This document shows, in pieces, positions 46,400 to 54,990 of a stretch of DNA of 64,000 nucleotides (the stretch's first letter is position 1; each line of letters begins with the position of its first letter). The position numbers were made by a program, and so were the translations under genes. The notes under the pieces were generated by a model that had not been told where the DNA came from, ran no database searches, and worked only from the letters and a program-made list of their open reading frames with translations. Source of the DNA: Alkaliphilus flagellatus (lineage in GTDB: Bacteria > Bacillota > Clostridia > Peptostreptococcales > Natronincolaceae); assembly GCF_018919215.1 (NCBI RefSeq), contig NZ_JAHLQK010000005.1, positions 1 to 64,000 of the forward strand. Reading direction: 5' to 3'.

Positions 46400-48199
46400 A
46401 TGAAAAAGGGATTTAAAGTTATGTCCTTATTATTAGTTTTCTTAATGACTTTTGTTGGTCTAGCAGCTTGTGGTAAAACAGATACGGCTGCTAATACTGG
46501 TGGAGGGAAGTACAAGGATGGTGTATATGAAGGTAGAGGAGCTGGAAATGGAGGAGACATTATACTAAAAGTAGCAGTAGAAAATGGAGATATTGCGTCT
46601 ATAGATGTTATAGAGCATAAGGAAACAGAAGTACTTAGTGATGCCGCATTTGATAAAATAATTAATGCAGTATTAGAGAATAAAAGTATTAACATAGATG
46701 TTGTTACTGGTGCAAGTTTTACAAGTAGAGGTATTATAGCGGCTTTAAAAGATGCATTAATTAAAGCTGGTGGTAATGATGACATTTTTAGCAAAGATGT
46801 GAAAATTAGCGTAGCTAAAGAAGAGAATGAGCTAGAACAAACCTATGATGTTATTGTAATTGGCGGTGGTGGTGCTGGTTTATCTGCTGCAGTTGAGGCA
46901 CAAGCTGCTGGTGCTAAGGTAGTATTACTGGAAAAGATGAGTAGCCTTGGTGGAAATACCCTTGTATCTGGTGGTGGCCTTAATGTACCAGGTACGGATC
47001 AACAAAAAGCACTTGGAATTGAAGATAGCGTAGAAACCTTTATAGAAGATACTATGAAGGGTGGAGATAATATTAACAATAAAGAATTAGTTACAGTTAT
47101 GGCCGAAAATGCACTCTCTACAGCAAAATGGTTGGTTGATAAAATTAAAGTAGAATTTATGTCTGATCGTCTTCAACAATTTGGTGGACACTCTGTACCG
47201 AGAGCACTAATTGCTAAAGGTAACCATGGAACTGATCTGATTCAAAAGCTTAAAGCTTATGGAGATGATTTAGGTGTAGTTTTCAAAATGGAAACTAAAG
47301 CAGAGGAATTAATAGTTGATGATAATAATAGAGTAGTTGGCGTAAAAGCTACAAATACGGCTGGGCAAGAAATTATTTTTAATGCTAATAAGGGAGTTAT
47401 TATAGCTTCAGGAGGATTTGGCGCAAATTTAGATATGCGTAAAGAATATAATCCAGAGATTGATGAGAAATATAAAACTACAGATGTAGCTGGTACTACA
47501 GGTGACGGTATCGTAATGGCAGAGAATATCGGAGCGGATCTTATGCATATGGAATATATTCAAACCTATCCTACATGTAATCCAAAGACTGGTATTATAT
47601 CATATGTAGCAAACTCAAGATTCGATGGAGCTATACTATTAAACCAAGAAGGTAATCGTTTTGTTGAAGAGATGGATAGAAGAGATGTAATATCTAAAGC
47701 GATTTTAAATCAGACAAATCGTGAAAGTTATTTAGTCTGGGGACAGGAAGTTGAGCAAGTTGGTAACATGACGGAGCTTCATAAAGATGAATACAACAAT
47801 TTAGAAAAACTAGATTTAATATATAAAGCAGACACAATAGAAGAATTAGCTGAGCATTTTAATATTGATGTAAATTCATTTAAAGCAACCATTGAAAAAT
47901 ACAATAAATATGCAAAAAATGGTAAGGATGAAGACTTTAATCGTAGAGGTTCATTTTTACCAATTGAAAAAGGACCTTTTTATATTCAAAAAGTAGCACC
48001 AGCCGTACATCATACTATGGGTGGTATAGTAGTAAATAAAGAGGCTAAAGTTTTAGATAAGGAGGGGAATATAATACCAGGGTTATTTGCAGCAGGAGAA
48101 GTAACTGGAGGAATCCATGGTACAAACCGATTAGGAGGAAATGCTGTAACAGATGTAGTTGTATTTGGTAGAATAGCCGGTGAAAATGTAGTTAAATAG
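46400..48199 (+). CDS. Surface flavoprotein reductase: FMN-binding plus FAD-dependent fumarate/urocanate reductase-type
   Basis: The product is 599 residues from ATG 46400, which has GGGAGGAAG upstream and starts a lipoprotein signal peptide (lipobox LAAC, Cys24). An FMN-binding domain (about 37-120) has the flavinylation-type motif VVTGASFTS with Ser106 at the usual Thr/Ser acceptor position. An FAD-binding reductase domain follows (YDVIVIGGGGAGLSAAVEA from about 148), ending HHTMGGIVVN and GTNRLGGNAVTDVVVFGRIAG. Such enzymes reduce extracellular fumarate, urocanate or other enoates in anaerobes. The substrate cannot be read. Confidence 0.88.
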   Translation: MKKGFKVMSLLLVFLMTFVGLAACGKTDTAANTGGGKYKDGVYEGRGAGNGGDIILKVAVENGDIASIDVIEHKETEVLSDAAFDKIINAVLENKSINIDVVTGASFTSRGIIAALKDALIKAGGNDDIFSKDVKISVAKEENELEQTYDVIVIGGGGAGLSAAVEAQAAGAKVVLLEKMSSLGGNTLVSGGGLNVPGTDQQKALGIEDSVETFIEDTMKGGDNINNKELVTVMAENALSTAKWLVDKIKVEFMSDRLQQFGGHSVPRALIAKGNHGTDLIQKLKAYGDDLGVVFKMETKAEELIVDDNNRVVGVKATNTAGQEIIFNANKGVIIASGGFGANLDMRKEYNPEIDEKYKTTDVAGTTGDGIVMAENIGADLMHMEYIQTYPTCNPKTGIISYVANSRFDGAILLNQEGNRFVEEMDRRDVISKAILNQTNRESYLVWGQEVEQVGNMTELHKDEYNNLEKLDLIYKADTIEELAEHFNIDVNSFKATIEKYNKYAKNGKDEDFNRRGSFLPIEKGPFYIQKVAPAVHHTMGGIVVNKEAKVLDKEGNIIPGLFAAGEVTGGIHGTNRLGGNAVTDVVVFGRIAGENVVK

Positions 48200-48200
48200 A

Positions 48201-48240
48201 AATAAGAAAACTGTATGTATATCGTACAGTTTTTCTTATT
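48201..48240. terminator. Bidirectional terminator-like palindrome
   Basis: AATAAGAAAACTGTA pairs with TACAGTTTTTCTTATT (one extra T), with a 9-base loop, directly after the reductase stop. Confidence 0.75.
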
Positions 48241-48263
48241 GTGAATACAACAAGGTTCCCGGG

Positions 48264-48296
48264 ACCCATCAGCAATCTTTGATTGCGTTGATGGGT
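48264..48296. other. GC-rich 14-bp hairpin of unknown role
   Basis: ACCCATCA (48264-48271) pairs with TGATGGGT (48289-48296), and GCAATC with GATTGC around TTT, with a 2-base bulge. It is followed by GGGGG and preceded by a CCCGGG-containing stretch, both unusual for this genome. It lacks a T tail. Confidence 0.5.
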
Positions 48297-48438
48297 GGGG
48301 GTTCTTATTATAATCCTCAGAAAAAGAGTGTTAATTTATAACTATATAGATATCCTAGCAAAGATTGCTATATAAAATACAAAATAACTATTTTATAATA
48401 GTTTTATAAGTGAAACTTAATTAGTATGGAGGGAAAAC

Positions 48439-50049
48439 ATGAGATCAATCCAGTCTAAAATAACATTATATGTGGCAGGAAGTTTGCTTTTATTGTTTAT
48501 GTTATTGCTTTTGACAATAGATATGGAAATGGATAAAACTATAGTACCACTTAGTAAAAATTTGACCGATCAAATTGTAAATGCTAGAGCTGAGCAAATT
48601 TCGAATTGGATTGAGGAAAGGTCAAATGAAATTCAATTAATTGGTAATGATATTCAACACTTAGGTATGGGTATAGAAGATGGATTAGATCATATGAACT
48701 TTATACTATGCAATAATAAAACTTATGAATCCTTTGGTATTATAGATAGTCATGGAATTGCATGGATAACTGATGGATCAAAATTTTCTATTTCTAGCCG
48801 TGAATATTATAAAAAAATTATTGAAGAAAATCTCAGCTTTGTGATTAGTAATCCAATTAAATCTAAGTCAAATAGAGCAGACATTGTCATTATGATGTAT
48901 AAGCTTCCATATAACAATAAATATGGATTTAAATATATTTCGGCCGCTGTTCCAATTGAAGCCATAAAGGATATTGCTGAAAATATTCATTTATATGATG
49001 GTGGAAGCAAAATTTATGACAAGTGGGGAAATCCAATTGGTGGAGGCTTATCTATTGATAATAATGAGGAAAATCTTGTAAGCTTTAAAGCATTAATAGA
49101 TAAGTCTCCAGATTGGACACTGGTGTTTCAAATACCAGAGGATAGACTACAGGAAGGCACCAGAAAGCTGCAAAGTGCTGCCTTAATTATTGGAGGATTA
49201 GTAGGAGGGGCATTAATATTACTTCTGATTTTTTTCAGTTCATCTATAGTAGCTCCTATCCGTAGATTGCAAAATCTAATGAGAAAGGTGGAAACTGGTG
49301 ATTTGACTGTTAGACTTGAGGACAAAAGAAGAGATGAGATAGGAGATTTAGGAAGAAGTTTTAATCAAATGTTAGATAAATTATATAGGGTTCAATATGA
49401 AAAAAGAGAAATTGAATTAAGATTATTACAAGAGCAAATAAAGCCACATTTTCTTTATAATACCTTAGATACAATACGGTGGGCTGCCATAGAATATGAA
49501 GCAAATGAAGTAGTAGATTTAATAGAAGCTTTGAGTACTTATTTTAGAATAGGACTTAGCAAAGGGAAAAATTTTATTGCTCTATCGGAAGAATTAGACC
49601 ATATTGAAAGTTATCTTCAAATACAACAAGCTAGGTATGAGGAATTTTTACAATATGAAATAAGATATGATGAAAACCTAGTTGAAGAGAAAGTTATAAG
49701 AATCTTGTTGCAGCCACTAGTGGAAAATGCTATTTATCATGGTATTAAGCAAGATGACAATGATGAAAATAAAGTATGTAAAATAATTATAAATATATTT
49801 TCAGATATGGATAATCTTATAATGGAAGTAAAAAATAATGGAATGCAAATAGATGAGGTTCGTATTGAAAAGATTCAAAGTACACTTGAAAGTGATGAAA
49901 AACAAGGAGAGCAGATCGGCTTTGGATTATATAGTGTAAATCATCGTTTAAAATTGGCCTTTGGGGATAAGTATGGACTAGTTATTACAAATAAAGATGA
50001 CTGGACAGTAGCAAGAATACGATGTCCCCTTATTAAAGGAGAAGATTAA
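48439..50049 (+). CDS. YesM/LytS-type sensor histidine kinase with Cache sensor
   Basis: The 536-residue kinase has a membrane helix at about 10-27, an extracytoplasmic Cache-like domain (about 30-245; FGIIDSHGIAWITDGSKFSI is typical), a second helix near 248-270, HAMP, and the His_kinase domain with the phospho-acceptor in LLQEQIKPHFLYNTLDTIRW. The ATPase portion (LLQPLVENAIYHGIKQ, GFGLYSVNHRL) follows. It pairs with the AraC-type regulator one base downstream. YesMN systems commonly control substrate uptake; the target is not evident. Confidence 0.92.
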   Translation: MRSIQSKITLYVAGSLLLLFMLLLLTIDMEMDKTIVPLSKNLTDQIVNARAEQISNWIEERSNEIQLIGNDIQHLGMGIEDGLDHMNFILCNNKTYESFGIIDSHGIAWITDGSKFSISSREYYKKIIEENLSFVISNPIKSKSNRADIVIMMYKLPYNNKYGFKYISAAVPIEAIKDIAENIHLYDGGSKIYDKWGNPIGGGLSIDNNEENLVSFKALIDKSPDWTLVFQIPEDRLQEGTRKLQSAALIIGGLVGGALILLLIFFSSSIVAPIRRLQNLMRKVETGDLTVRLEDKRRDEIGDLGRSFNQMLDKLYRVQYEKREIELRLLQEQIKPHFLYNTLDTIRWAAIEYEANEVVDLIEALSTYFRIGLSKGKNFIALSEELDHIESYLQIQQARYEEFLQYEIRYDENLVEEKVIRILLQPLVENAIYHGIKQDDNDENKVCKIIINIFSDMDNLIMEVKNNGMQIDEVRIEKIQSTLESDEKQGEQIGFGLYSVNHRLKLAFGDKYGLVITNKDDWTVARIRCPLIKGED

Positions 50050-50050
50050 A

Positions 50051-50824
50051 ATGTGGAAGGTTTTAATAGTTGATGATGAACCTAAAATAAGAAGAGGTTT
50101 GAGAAAGTGGATAGAAGAATTTAATCTTAACTATAAAGTAATTGGTGAGGCTAACAATTATACTGAAGCATTAAAAATTGCTGAAAAAGAAAAACCGGAT
50201 GTTTTTTTAGTTGATATTAATATGCCTAAGGTCAATGGTTTAGATTTAACAAGGCAATTAAAGAATAAATATCCTAGAGCATATACTATTATAATTAGCG
50301 GGTATGATGACTTTGAATATGCACGGCAAGCATTAAAACTACAAGTATTTGATTACTTGCTAAAACCTGTTCCTAAAACAGACTTTTATCATATTATGAA
50401 GACATTGAGAGAGAAGCTATACCTAGAATACAACATAGTTAATGATATTAATGAAGACTTAAATAAAATTAATGTTCTGGGTAAACAGGAGAAGGATGTA
50501 CCTGCGATAGTGCTAAGGGTTAAGGAGTATATTGATAATAATTACTCGGACCCAGAATTGACTTTACTTAGAGCAGCTAATTTATTTAACATTAATAAGA
50601 CCTATTTAAGTAAATTAATGAAGGAACAGTTAGGATATTCTTTTACAGAATATATGACAGAAGTGAGAATCTCAAGAGCTAAAGAATTATTAAATACAGA
50701 AATTTCACAGGTTAAAATGTATGAAATTGCAAAAAAAGTAGGTTTTAGAAGCCAACATTATTTTAGTAGAGTGTTCAAAAATAACGAAGGAATATCTCCT
50801 TTAGAGTTTAGGAATAAGCTATAG
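50051..50824 (+). CDS. YesN-type response regulator (receiver plus AraC DNA-binding domain)
   Basis: The 257-residue regulator has a receiver domain (VLIVDDEPKIRRGLRKWIE, Asp in VFLVDINMPKVNG, Lys in LLKPV) and a C-terminal AraC double helix-turn-helix (LLRAANLFNINKTYLSKLMKEQLG; MYEIAKKVGFRSQHYFSRVFK). It begins one base after the kinase stop, so the two are co-translated. The lipoprotein reductase upstream is separated by terminators but could be a target. Confidence 0.93.
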   Translation: MWKVLIVDDEPKIRRGLRKWIEEFNLNYKVIGEANNYTEALKIAEKEKPDVFLVDINMPKVNGLDLTRQLKNKYPRAYTIIISGYDDFEYARQALKLQVFDYLLKPVPKTDFYHIMKTLREKLYLEYNIVNDINEDLNKINVLGKQEKDVPAIVLRVKEYIDNNYSDPELTLLRAANLFNINKTYLSKLMKEQLGYSFTEYMTEVRISRAKELLNTEISQVKMYEIAKKVGFRSQHYFSRVFKNNEGISPLEFRNKL

Positions 50825-50884
50825 ATAAGATAACATTAAATTTCTAAATTTTTCAAAAAACAATTCTGAGTTATTTTTTATTAT

Positions 50885-50917
50885 AAAGCATCTATATTTT
50901 GTAGATGCTTTTTTTAT
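50885..50917 (+). terminator. Intrinsic terminator after the YesN-type gene
   Basis: AAAGCATCTA and TAGATGCTTT form a 10-bp stem with a 7-base loop, then TTTTT. Confidence 0.9.
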
Positions 50918-51081
50918 ATAAGATTTTAAATTAGACTATACCTTTTAGTATAGTTTAATTATTGTAAGGGAAACATAAATTCAACTAAAATAATAAACTA
51001 CATGATCAATTACTGAAGCATATGTAGCTAGTTTTTGTAAAATTCAATTAGTTAATTACTTTTTTACAAGGAGGAATCAAG

Positions 51082-51807
51082 ATGTCTGGAGGAATGATTT
51101 TACTAGTAGTTGTAGCAGTGCTCATTTTAATGGGATTAGGACATAGAGTACTTGATAGGTTAAGACTGAGTGATAAATCTGCTCTCGCTATACTCATAGC
51201 AATAGTTGTATCAACGATTTTTATTCCTGATATTGATATAACGAATAGAGTGTCTATTAATATTGGCGGATTCGTGATACCTATGGGATTGGCTATTTAT
51301 CTATTTATTAAAGCAGAAACTGGAAAAGAAAAGGCAAGATCAATTATTGGTGCATTAGCAGCAGGGGTTGCTATTTATTTAGTACAGAGATACGTGCTTC
51401 CCGCTGAGCCAGAGAACTTACCTATAGATCCTAACTATGTTTATCCTATTGTAGGCGCTATAATAGCCTATGCATTGGGAAGATCTAGAAGAGGTGCATT
51501 TATCGCTGGGGTAGTTGGAGTTGTAATTAGTGATTTGATTCAACTTATTTTGAATAATATTAATAACATACCTGCACCGACACGCTTCGGTGGAGCTGGT
51601 GGTGTAGATACAACAGTTATTACAGGTATATTGGCTGTACTTATTGCAGAAATAGTAGGAGAAACTAGAGAAAAGCTACAAGGAGGAACAGAAAAAAAAC
51701 GCTTACATTTTGATAAAGGACATTTCGTCAGCTCACTAGGTGAAAATGAAAAGAGAATTGAAATAAAATCAGATGAAACCAGAGGTGATAAGGATGAAGA
51801 AAAGTAG
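51082..51807 (+). CDS. DUF1614-type membrane protein
   Basis: The 241-residue protein has about six hydrophobic segments (for example GGMILLVVVAVLILMGLGH, ALAILIAIVVSTIFIPDI, GAFIAGVVGVVISDLIQLIL, TTVITGILAVLIAEIVG) and a charged cytoplasmic C-terminus. FGGAGGVDTTVITGILA resembles the DUF1614 family seen near spoIIP in Clostridia. Function unknown. It overlaps spoIIP by 14 bases, so it is translationally coupled and probably sporulation-related. Confidence 0.65.
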   Translation: MSGGMILLVVVAVLILMGLGHRVLDRLRLSDKSALAILIAIVVSTIFIPDIDITNRVSINIGGFVIPMGLAIYLFIKAETGKEKARSIIGALAAGVAIYLVQRYVLPAEPENLPIDPNYVYPIVGAIIAYALGRSRRGAFIAGVVGVVISDLIQLILNNINNIPAPTRFGGAGGVDTTVITGILAVLIAEIVGETREKLQGGTEKKRLHFDKGHFVSSLGENEKRIEIKSDETRGDKDEEK

Positions 51808-52963
51808 ATTGTTTTGTATATTATTAGTATTAATTACATTGATGACACAAATAGCAGTAGCTGATGATTGGTATAGTAAGGAAGCAGGATATTATAAAGT
51901 ATATGATTCTAATACTAATAAACTATTATTCAAAACTGCTAGAGAAGTTACAAAGAATGACCAATATTTAAGTGGCGATAACAAAATGTATAAAGTAACT
52001 AAGGTAAATAAGAAAACTAATATTGCTTATGCAAAGTTTGTAGAAGATATTTCACTACCTGAAATAGATGAAGAAGCTTTTGCTAATATAAAACTAGCAC
52101 TGGATCAAAAAATAGATATAAGTGCAATATTGACACAGGCAGAACAAGGGGATAAAAGTAAAAGAAAAGTAGGAATATATGCAAGCCACACTGCTGAATC
52201 CTATGAACCTTCTGATGGAACTGAAAGTATAGTCGGCGCTGGTGGTGTGCTTAAAGTAGCAGAAAAGTTAAAAGAAGGATTTGAGGGCAATGGAGTAAAT
52301 GCAATATTTGATAATACATCTCATGATCCCCATGATGCAGGAGCCTATAAAAGATCACGTAGAACTGCTCTGCAATTAATAAGACAACAACAACCTACTG
52401 CATTAGTTGACGTGCACAGGGACGCAGTACCTGCAGAAGAATACTTAACAGAAATTAATGGGGATCCTGCTTCAAAGGTAAGGTTAGTTGTTGGAAGAAG
52501 GAATCAAAACTTTAAAGCCAATGAGGAAATGGCAATGAAGGTAAAGGCAGTAGCAGATAAGATGCATCCAGGTTTAATTAAGGATATTTTCTATGCAAAA
52601 GGCGATTATAATCAAGATTTAACACCTAGGGCCATGCTTTTAGAAATGGGGACATATAAACATACAAGAGAAAGAGCTGAAAAGTCTGCTGGATATATGT
52701 CAGAAGTAATTACAACAGCACTATTCGGTGGTACATTTAAGGATGAAAGGACAAATGCGGTAAAGGAAGTAAAACCATCTCAATCCACTGGACAAAGCAA
52801 TAAAGGATCAGGAGCGGGAATATTAGGGGTTTTAGCCGTAATTGTTATTGGAGGAGCAGGCTTTATGTTTTTAAGTAGTGGAGGTACAGAATGGAAGTCT
52901 AAGATATCTAATTTTGGCCAAGAATTTACAAACTTTTTAGGGAGAAGTAAAAAGAAAAAGTAG
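51794..52963 (+). CDS. spoIIP: Stage II sporulation protein P
   Basis: The 389-residue protein starts at ATG 51794, with AGAGGTGATAAGG upstream. It has a signal peptide (LFCILLVLITLMTQIAVADD), an N-terminal SH3-like stretch, the SpoIIP amidase/endopeptidase domain with VGIYASHTAESYEPSDGTES, LVDVHRDAVPAEEY and MLLEMGT, and a C-terminal membrane helix (GILGVLAVIVIGGAGFMFL). SpoIIP works with SpoIID and SpoIIM to digest septal peptidoglycan during engulfment. The C-terminal rather than N-terminal anchor is unusual for B. subtilis SpoIIP. Confidence 0.88.
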   Translation: MKKSRLFCILLVLITLMTQIAVADDWYSKEAGYYKVYDSNTNKLLFKTAREVTKNDQYLSGDNKMYKVTKVNKKTNIAYAKFVEDISLPEIDEEAFANIKLALDQKIDISAILTQAEQGDKSKRKVGIYASHTAESYEPSDGTESIVGAGGVLKVAEKLKEGFEGNGVNAIFDNTSHDPHDAGAYKRSRRTALQLIRQQQPTALVDVHRDAVPAEEYLTEINGDPASKVRLVVGRRNQNFKANEEMAMKVKAVADKMHPGLIKDIFYAKGDYNQDLTPRAMLLEMGTYKHTRERAEKSAGYMSEVITTALFGGTFKDERTNAVKEVKPSQSTGQSNKGSGAGILGVLAVIVIGGAGFMFLSSGGTEWKSKISNFGQEFTNFLGRSKKKK

Positions 52964-52978
52964 ATAGGTGATTTGATA

Positions 52979-53917
52979 TTGGATAAATATTATATTTTAA
53001 TTATACCAGCTTTAATAATGGGAACAATTGCAAGGGTTCATATGATGAAGTCTGACTATAGACAATATCCAACATATCCAAAGGGATATTTATCCCACTT
53101 TACCCTTGGATTTATTGCTGCAGGTCTGGGCGCAGTAGCTGTACCTGCTGTAATTGAAAAGGAATTTGCGGCTATGACATTTTTAGCATTGGCCGCTCAA
53201 CAGTTTAGAGATGTACGAAGTATGGAAAGGGAGAGCTTGGATAATATTGAAATAACAGAGATGGTACCAAGAGGAACCGCCTATATTGAAGATATTGCTA
53301 AGGCCTTTGAAGCAAGAAATTACATGGCTACAATTACTGCTTTCGTTACTTCCACTATAATATATATCACTATACTTTTAAAAATTACCCAGTATATAGG
53401 TATATTTTTAGGCGTGATAGGTGGATTGATAACACATTTATATATAAAAAATTTACTACATGGTGAAGAAGTTGGTGATATAGCTGATGTAAAAGAGGCA
53501 CATATTTGTTTTGACGGTCCAATGCTAAAAATAAATGATATAGTAATTAAGAATGTTGGTCTACAAGAAACAAGAGATATATTTTTAAAAAAAGGATTGG
53601 CTGTAGAAATTATTCCAAAAAATGAAAACGCAATAGCATATTTATCTAACATTGGGCAGAGACAAGCTATACAACATAATGCAGCTAATCAGTTAGGTAT
53701 ACGAAAGGATGTTGACGAACCAGAGCTTACACCAATAGCAAGAAGGAATCCTGAAAATGGAAATATAGTAATGGCAATAACTTTAATGCAACCTGACATA
53801 GGTGCTTTAATTGAAGTTGTAAAAAAGACACCATTATTAGAGTCTTCAAAAAGAAAACCTTTGGATGCAACTATTGTCCAGAAGCTAAAATCAAAAGAGA
53901 ATATGAAGAGGGTGTAG
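52979..53917 (+). CDS. YIEGIA-family membrane protein
   Basis: The product is 312 residues from TTG 52979, preferred over TTG 52973 because AGGTGAT ends just before the earlier codon. The family motif appears here as AYIEDIAKAFEARNY, with Asp replacing the Gly of YIEGIA. N-terminal and central membrane segments (YYILIIPALIMGTIARV, FTLGFIAAGLGAVAVPAV, TSTIIYITILLKI, IGIFLGVIGGLITHLYI) are followed by a cytoplasmic domain of about 150 residues. The family occurs in spore-forming Clostridia; function is not established. Its small partner gene follows after three bases. Confidence 0.82.
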   Translation: MDKYYILIIPALIMGTIARVHMMKSDYRQYPTYPKGYLSHFTLGFIAAGLGAVAVPAVIEKEFAAMTFLALAAQQFRDVRSMERESLDNIEITEMVPRGTAYIEDIAKAFEARNYMATITAFVTSTIIYITILLKITQYIGIFLGVIGGLITHLYIKNLLHGEEVGDIADVKEAHICFDGPMLKINDIVIKNVGLQETRDIFLKKGLAVEIIPKNENAIAYLSNIGQRQAIQHNAANQLGIRKDVDEPELTPIARRNPENGNIVMAITLMQPDIGALIEVVKKTPLLESSKRKPLDATIVQKLKSKENMKRV

Positions 53918-53920
53918 TTT

Positions 53921-54118
53921 ATGGAGTTTGGATTAAAAGAATTTATAATTGCAGTTGTAACATTGAATAAGGATATGGTAAGCCCAGGATCTATGACTCC
54001 AGTTTTTTATGCTCAACATGAAGAACATTTAATAGATTTATCATCTACAATTGCCAAAATCGTTGATGGGGCAGTACACGACCTGGGTATGGGAACATAC
54101 ATTATCGTAAAACATTAG
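53921..54118 (+). CDS. Small YIEGIA-associated (capping complex) subunit
   Basis: The 65-residue soluble protein MEFGLKEFIIAVVTLNKDMV... sits three bases after the YIEGIA gene. Size, sequence style (VPVFYAQ-like TPVFYAQHEEH, then VDGAVHDLGMGTYIIVKH) and position match the small partner seen beside YIEGIA genes. That naming comes from memory of family annotations. No catalytic motif is visible. Confidence 0.7.
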   Translation: MEFGLKEFIIAVVTLNKDMVSPGSMTPVFYAQHEEHLIDLSSTIAKIVDGAVHDLGMGTYIIVKH

Positions 54119-54131
54119 GGTGTTTATGGTT

Positions 54132-54404
54132 ATGAAAATTATATATATATATAACAAAAATCCTTATGCAGCTATTATGGCTGCATATGTGCATTTAAAA
54201 TTAAATATTCCTGAAAATCTTAAAAATATTCAAAATAACTATAATAAAGAGGGATATTTTTATTATTTGGGTGTGGATGAAGGGTTAAATGAAGTATATT
54301 TGCTTTATATTAGTAAAAATAGTTATATTTTAAAAAACCTTTTAAATGGTTTTGCAAATATATATGATGAAGAAGTGGTAATTATAGATTTAGATAACAA
54401 ATAA
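54132..54404 (+). CDS. DUF3189-like protein, divergent short copy
   Basis: The product is 90 residues from ATG 54132; ATG 54126 and GTG 54120 are in-frame alternatives, and only a weak GGGTG lies upstream. MKIIYIYNKNPYAAIMAAYVHLKLNIP aligns with the N-terminus of the next gene (MKIIYTCYGGAHSSIVASAIHMGYLP), but the CYGGAHSS motif is lost (IYNKNPYAA). It appears to be a shortened paralogue in the same operon. Confidence 0.65.
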   Translation: MKIIYIYNKNPYAAIMAAYVHLKLNIPENLKNIQNNYNKEGYFYYLGVDEGLNEVYLLYISKNSYILKNLLNGFANIYDEEVVIIDLDNK

Positions 54405-54423
54405 AATAAAGAAAGATGATAAA

Positions 54424-54882
54424 ATGATGAAAATAATATATACTTGTTATGGTGGTGCTCATTCTTCGATTGTGGCATCTGCAATACACATGGGATATTT
54501 ACCAGTAGATCGTATACCTACTAAGGAAGAAATATTAAATATTCCCTATTATGATCAGTCACCAAAAGAATTCAGGGGTACACCTATTTATATTGGTACA
54601 GATGAAAAATTAAGAAAAATATATGCCTTAGGGATGGGATCCTATCGCAGAGAATATACAGAAATAGCCTATAACTTTGCATTTCAGCTTAACAACGATG
54701 TGAAAAAAAATATTCAAATAATAAATGTCATTCCGCTATTAAGTTTTTCTGTAAAGATAGGAGGGTTTTTGTCTAGAAGAATAGGCTTAATTAAACTAGG
54801 AAGACCATTAACTGTAGCAGGAATACAAAAAAGGTATAATCTTTTTATAGAATTAGTAGAGGATGTTAAAAAAAGATGCTAA
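54424..54882 (+). CDS. DUF3189 family protein
   Basis: The 152-residue protein carries the DUF3189 N-terminal motif IIYTCYGGAHSSIVASAIHMG, with FRGTPIYIGTDEKLRKIYALGMGSYR following. The motif suggests a nucleotide-binding loop, but no activity is established. The gene lies in the spoIIP-YIEGIA group and is probably expressed with it. GAAAGATGATAAA is the only ribosome binding site candidate. Confidence 0.8.
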   Translation: MMKIIYTCYGGAHSSIVASAIHMGYLPVDRIPTKEEILNIPYYDQSPKEFRGTPIYIGTDEKLRKIYALGMGSYRREYTEIAYNFAFQLNNDVKKNIQIINVIPLLSFSVKIGGFLSRRIGLIKLGRPLTVAGIQKRYNLFIELVEDVKKRC

Positions 54883-54990
54883 TCTCTTGACTGACATTGA
54901 AATAAAATGATAATATAATTTGATGCAAGTAATTTACTATGGTACAATATTGGTACCTAGTATTAAAACTAAGTAAAAGTAGGTGTAGTA

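Noticed and set aside
46345-46794. 149-codon minus-strand open frame
   Set aside because: Antisense to the signal peptide and FMN domain of the reductase lipoprotein; low-complexity product, no ribosome binding site.
50953-50981. Sigma-E promoter before the DUF1614-spoIIP genes
   Set aside because: CATAAATT fits the -10, but the -35 candidate matches only about four of seven positions.
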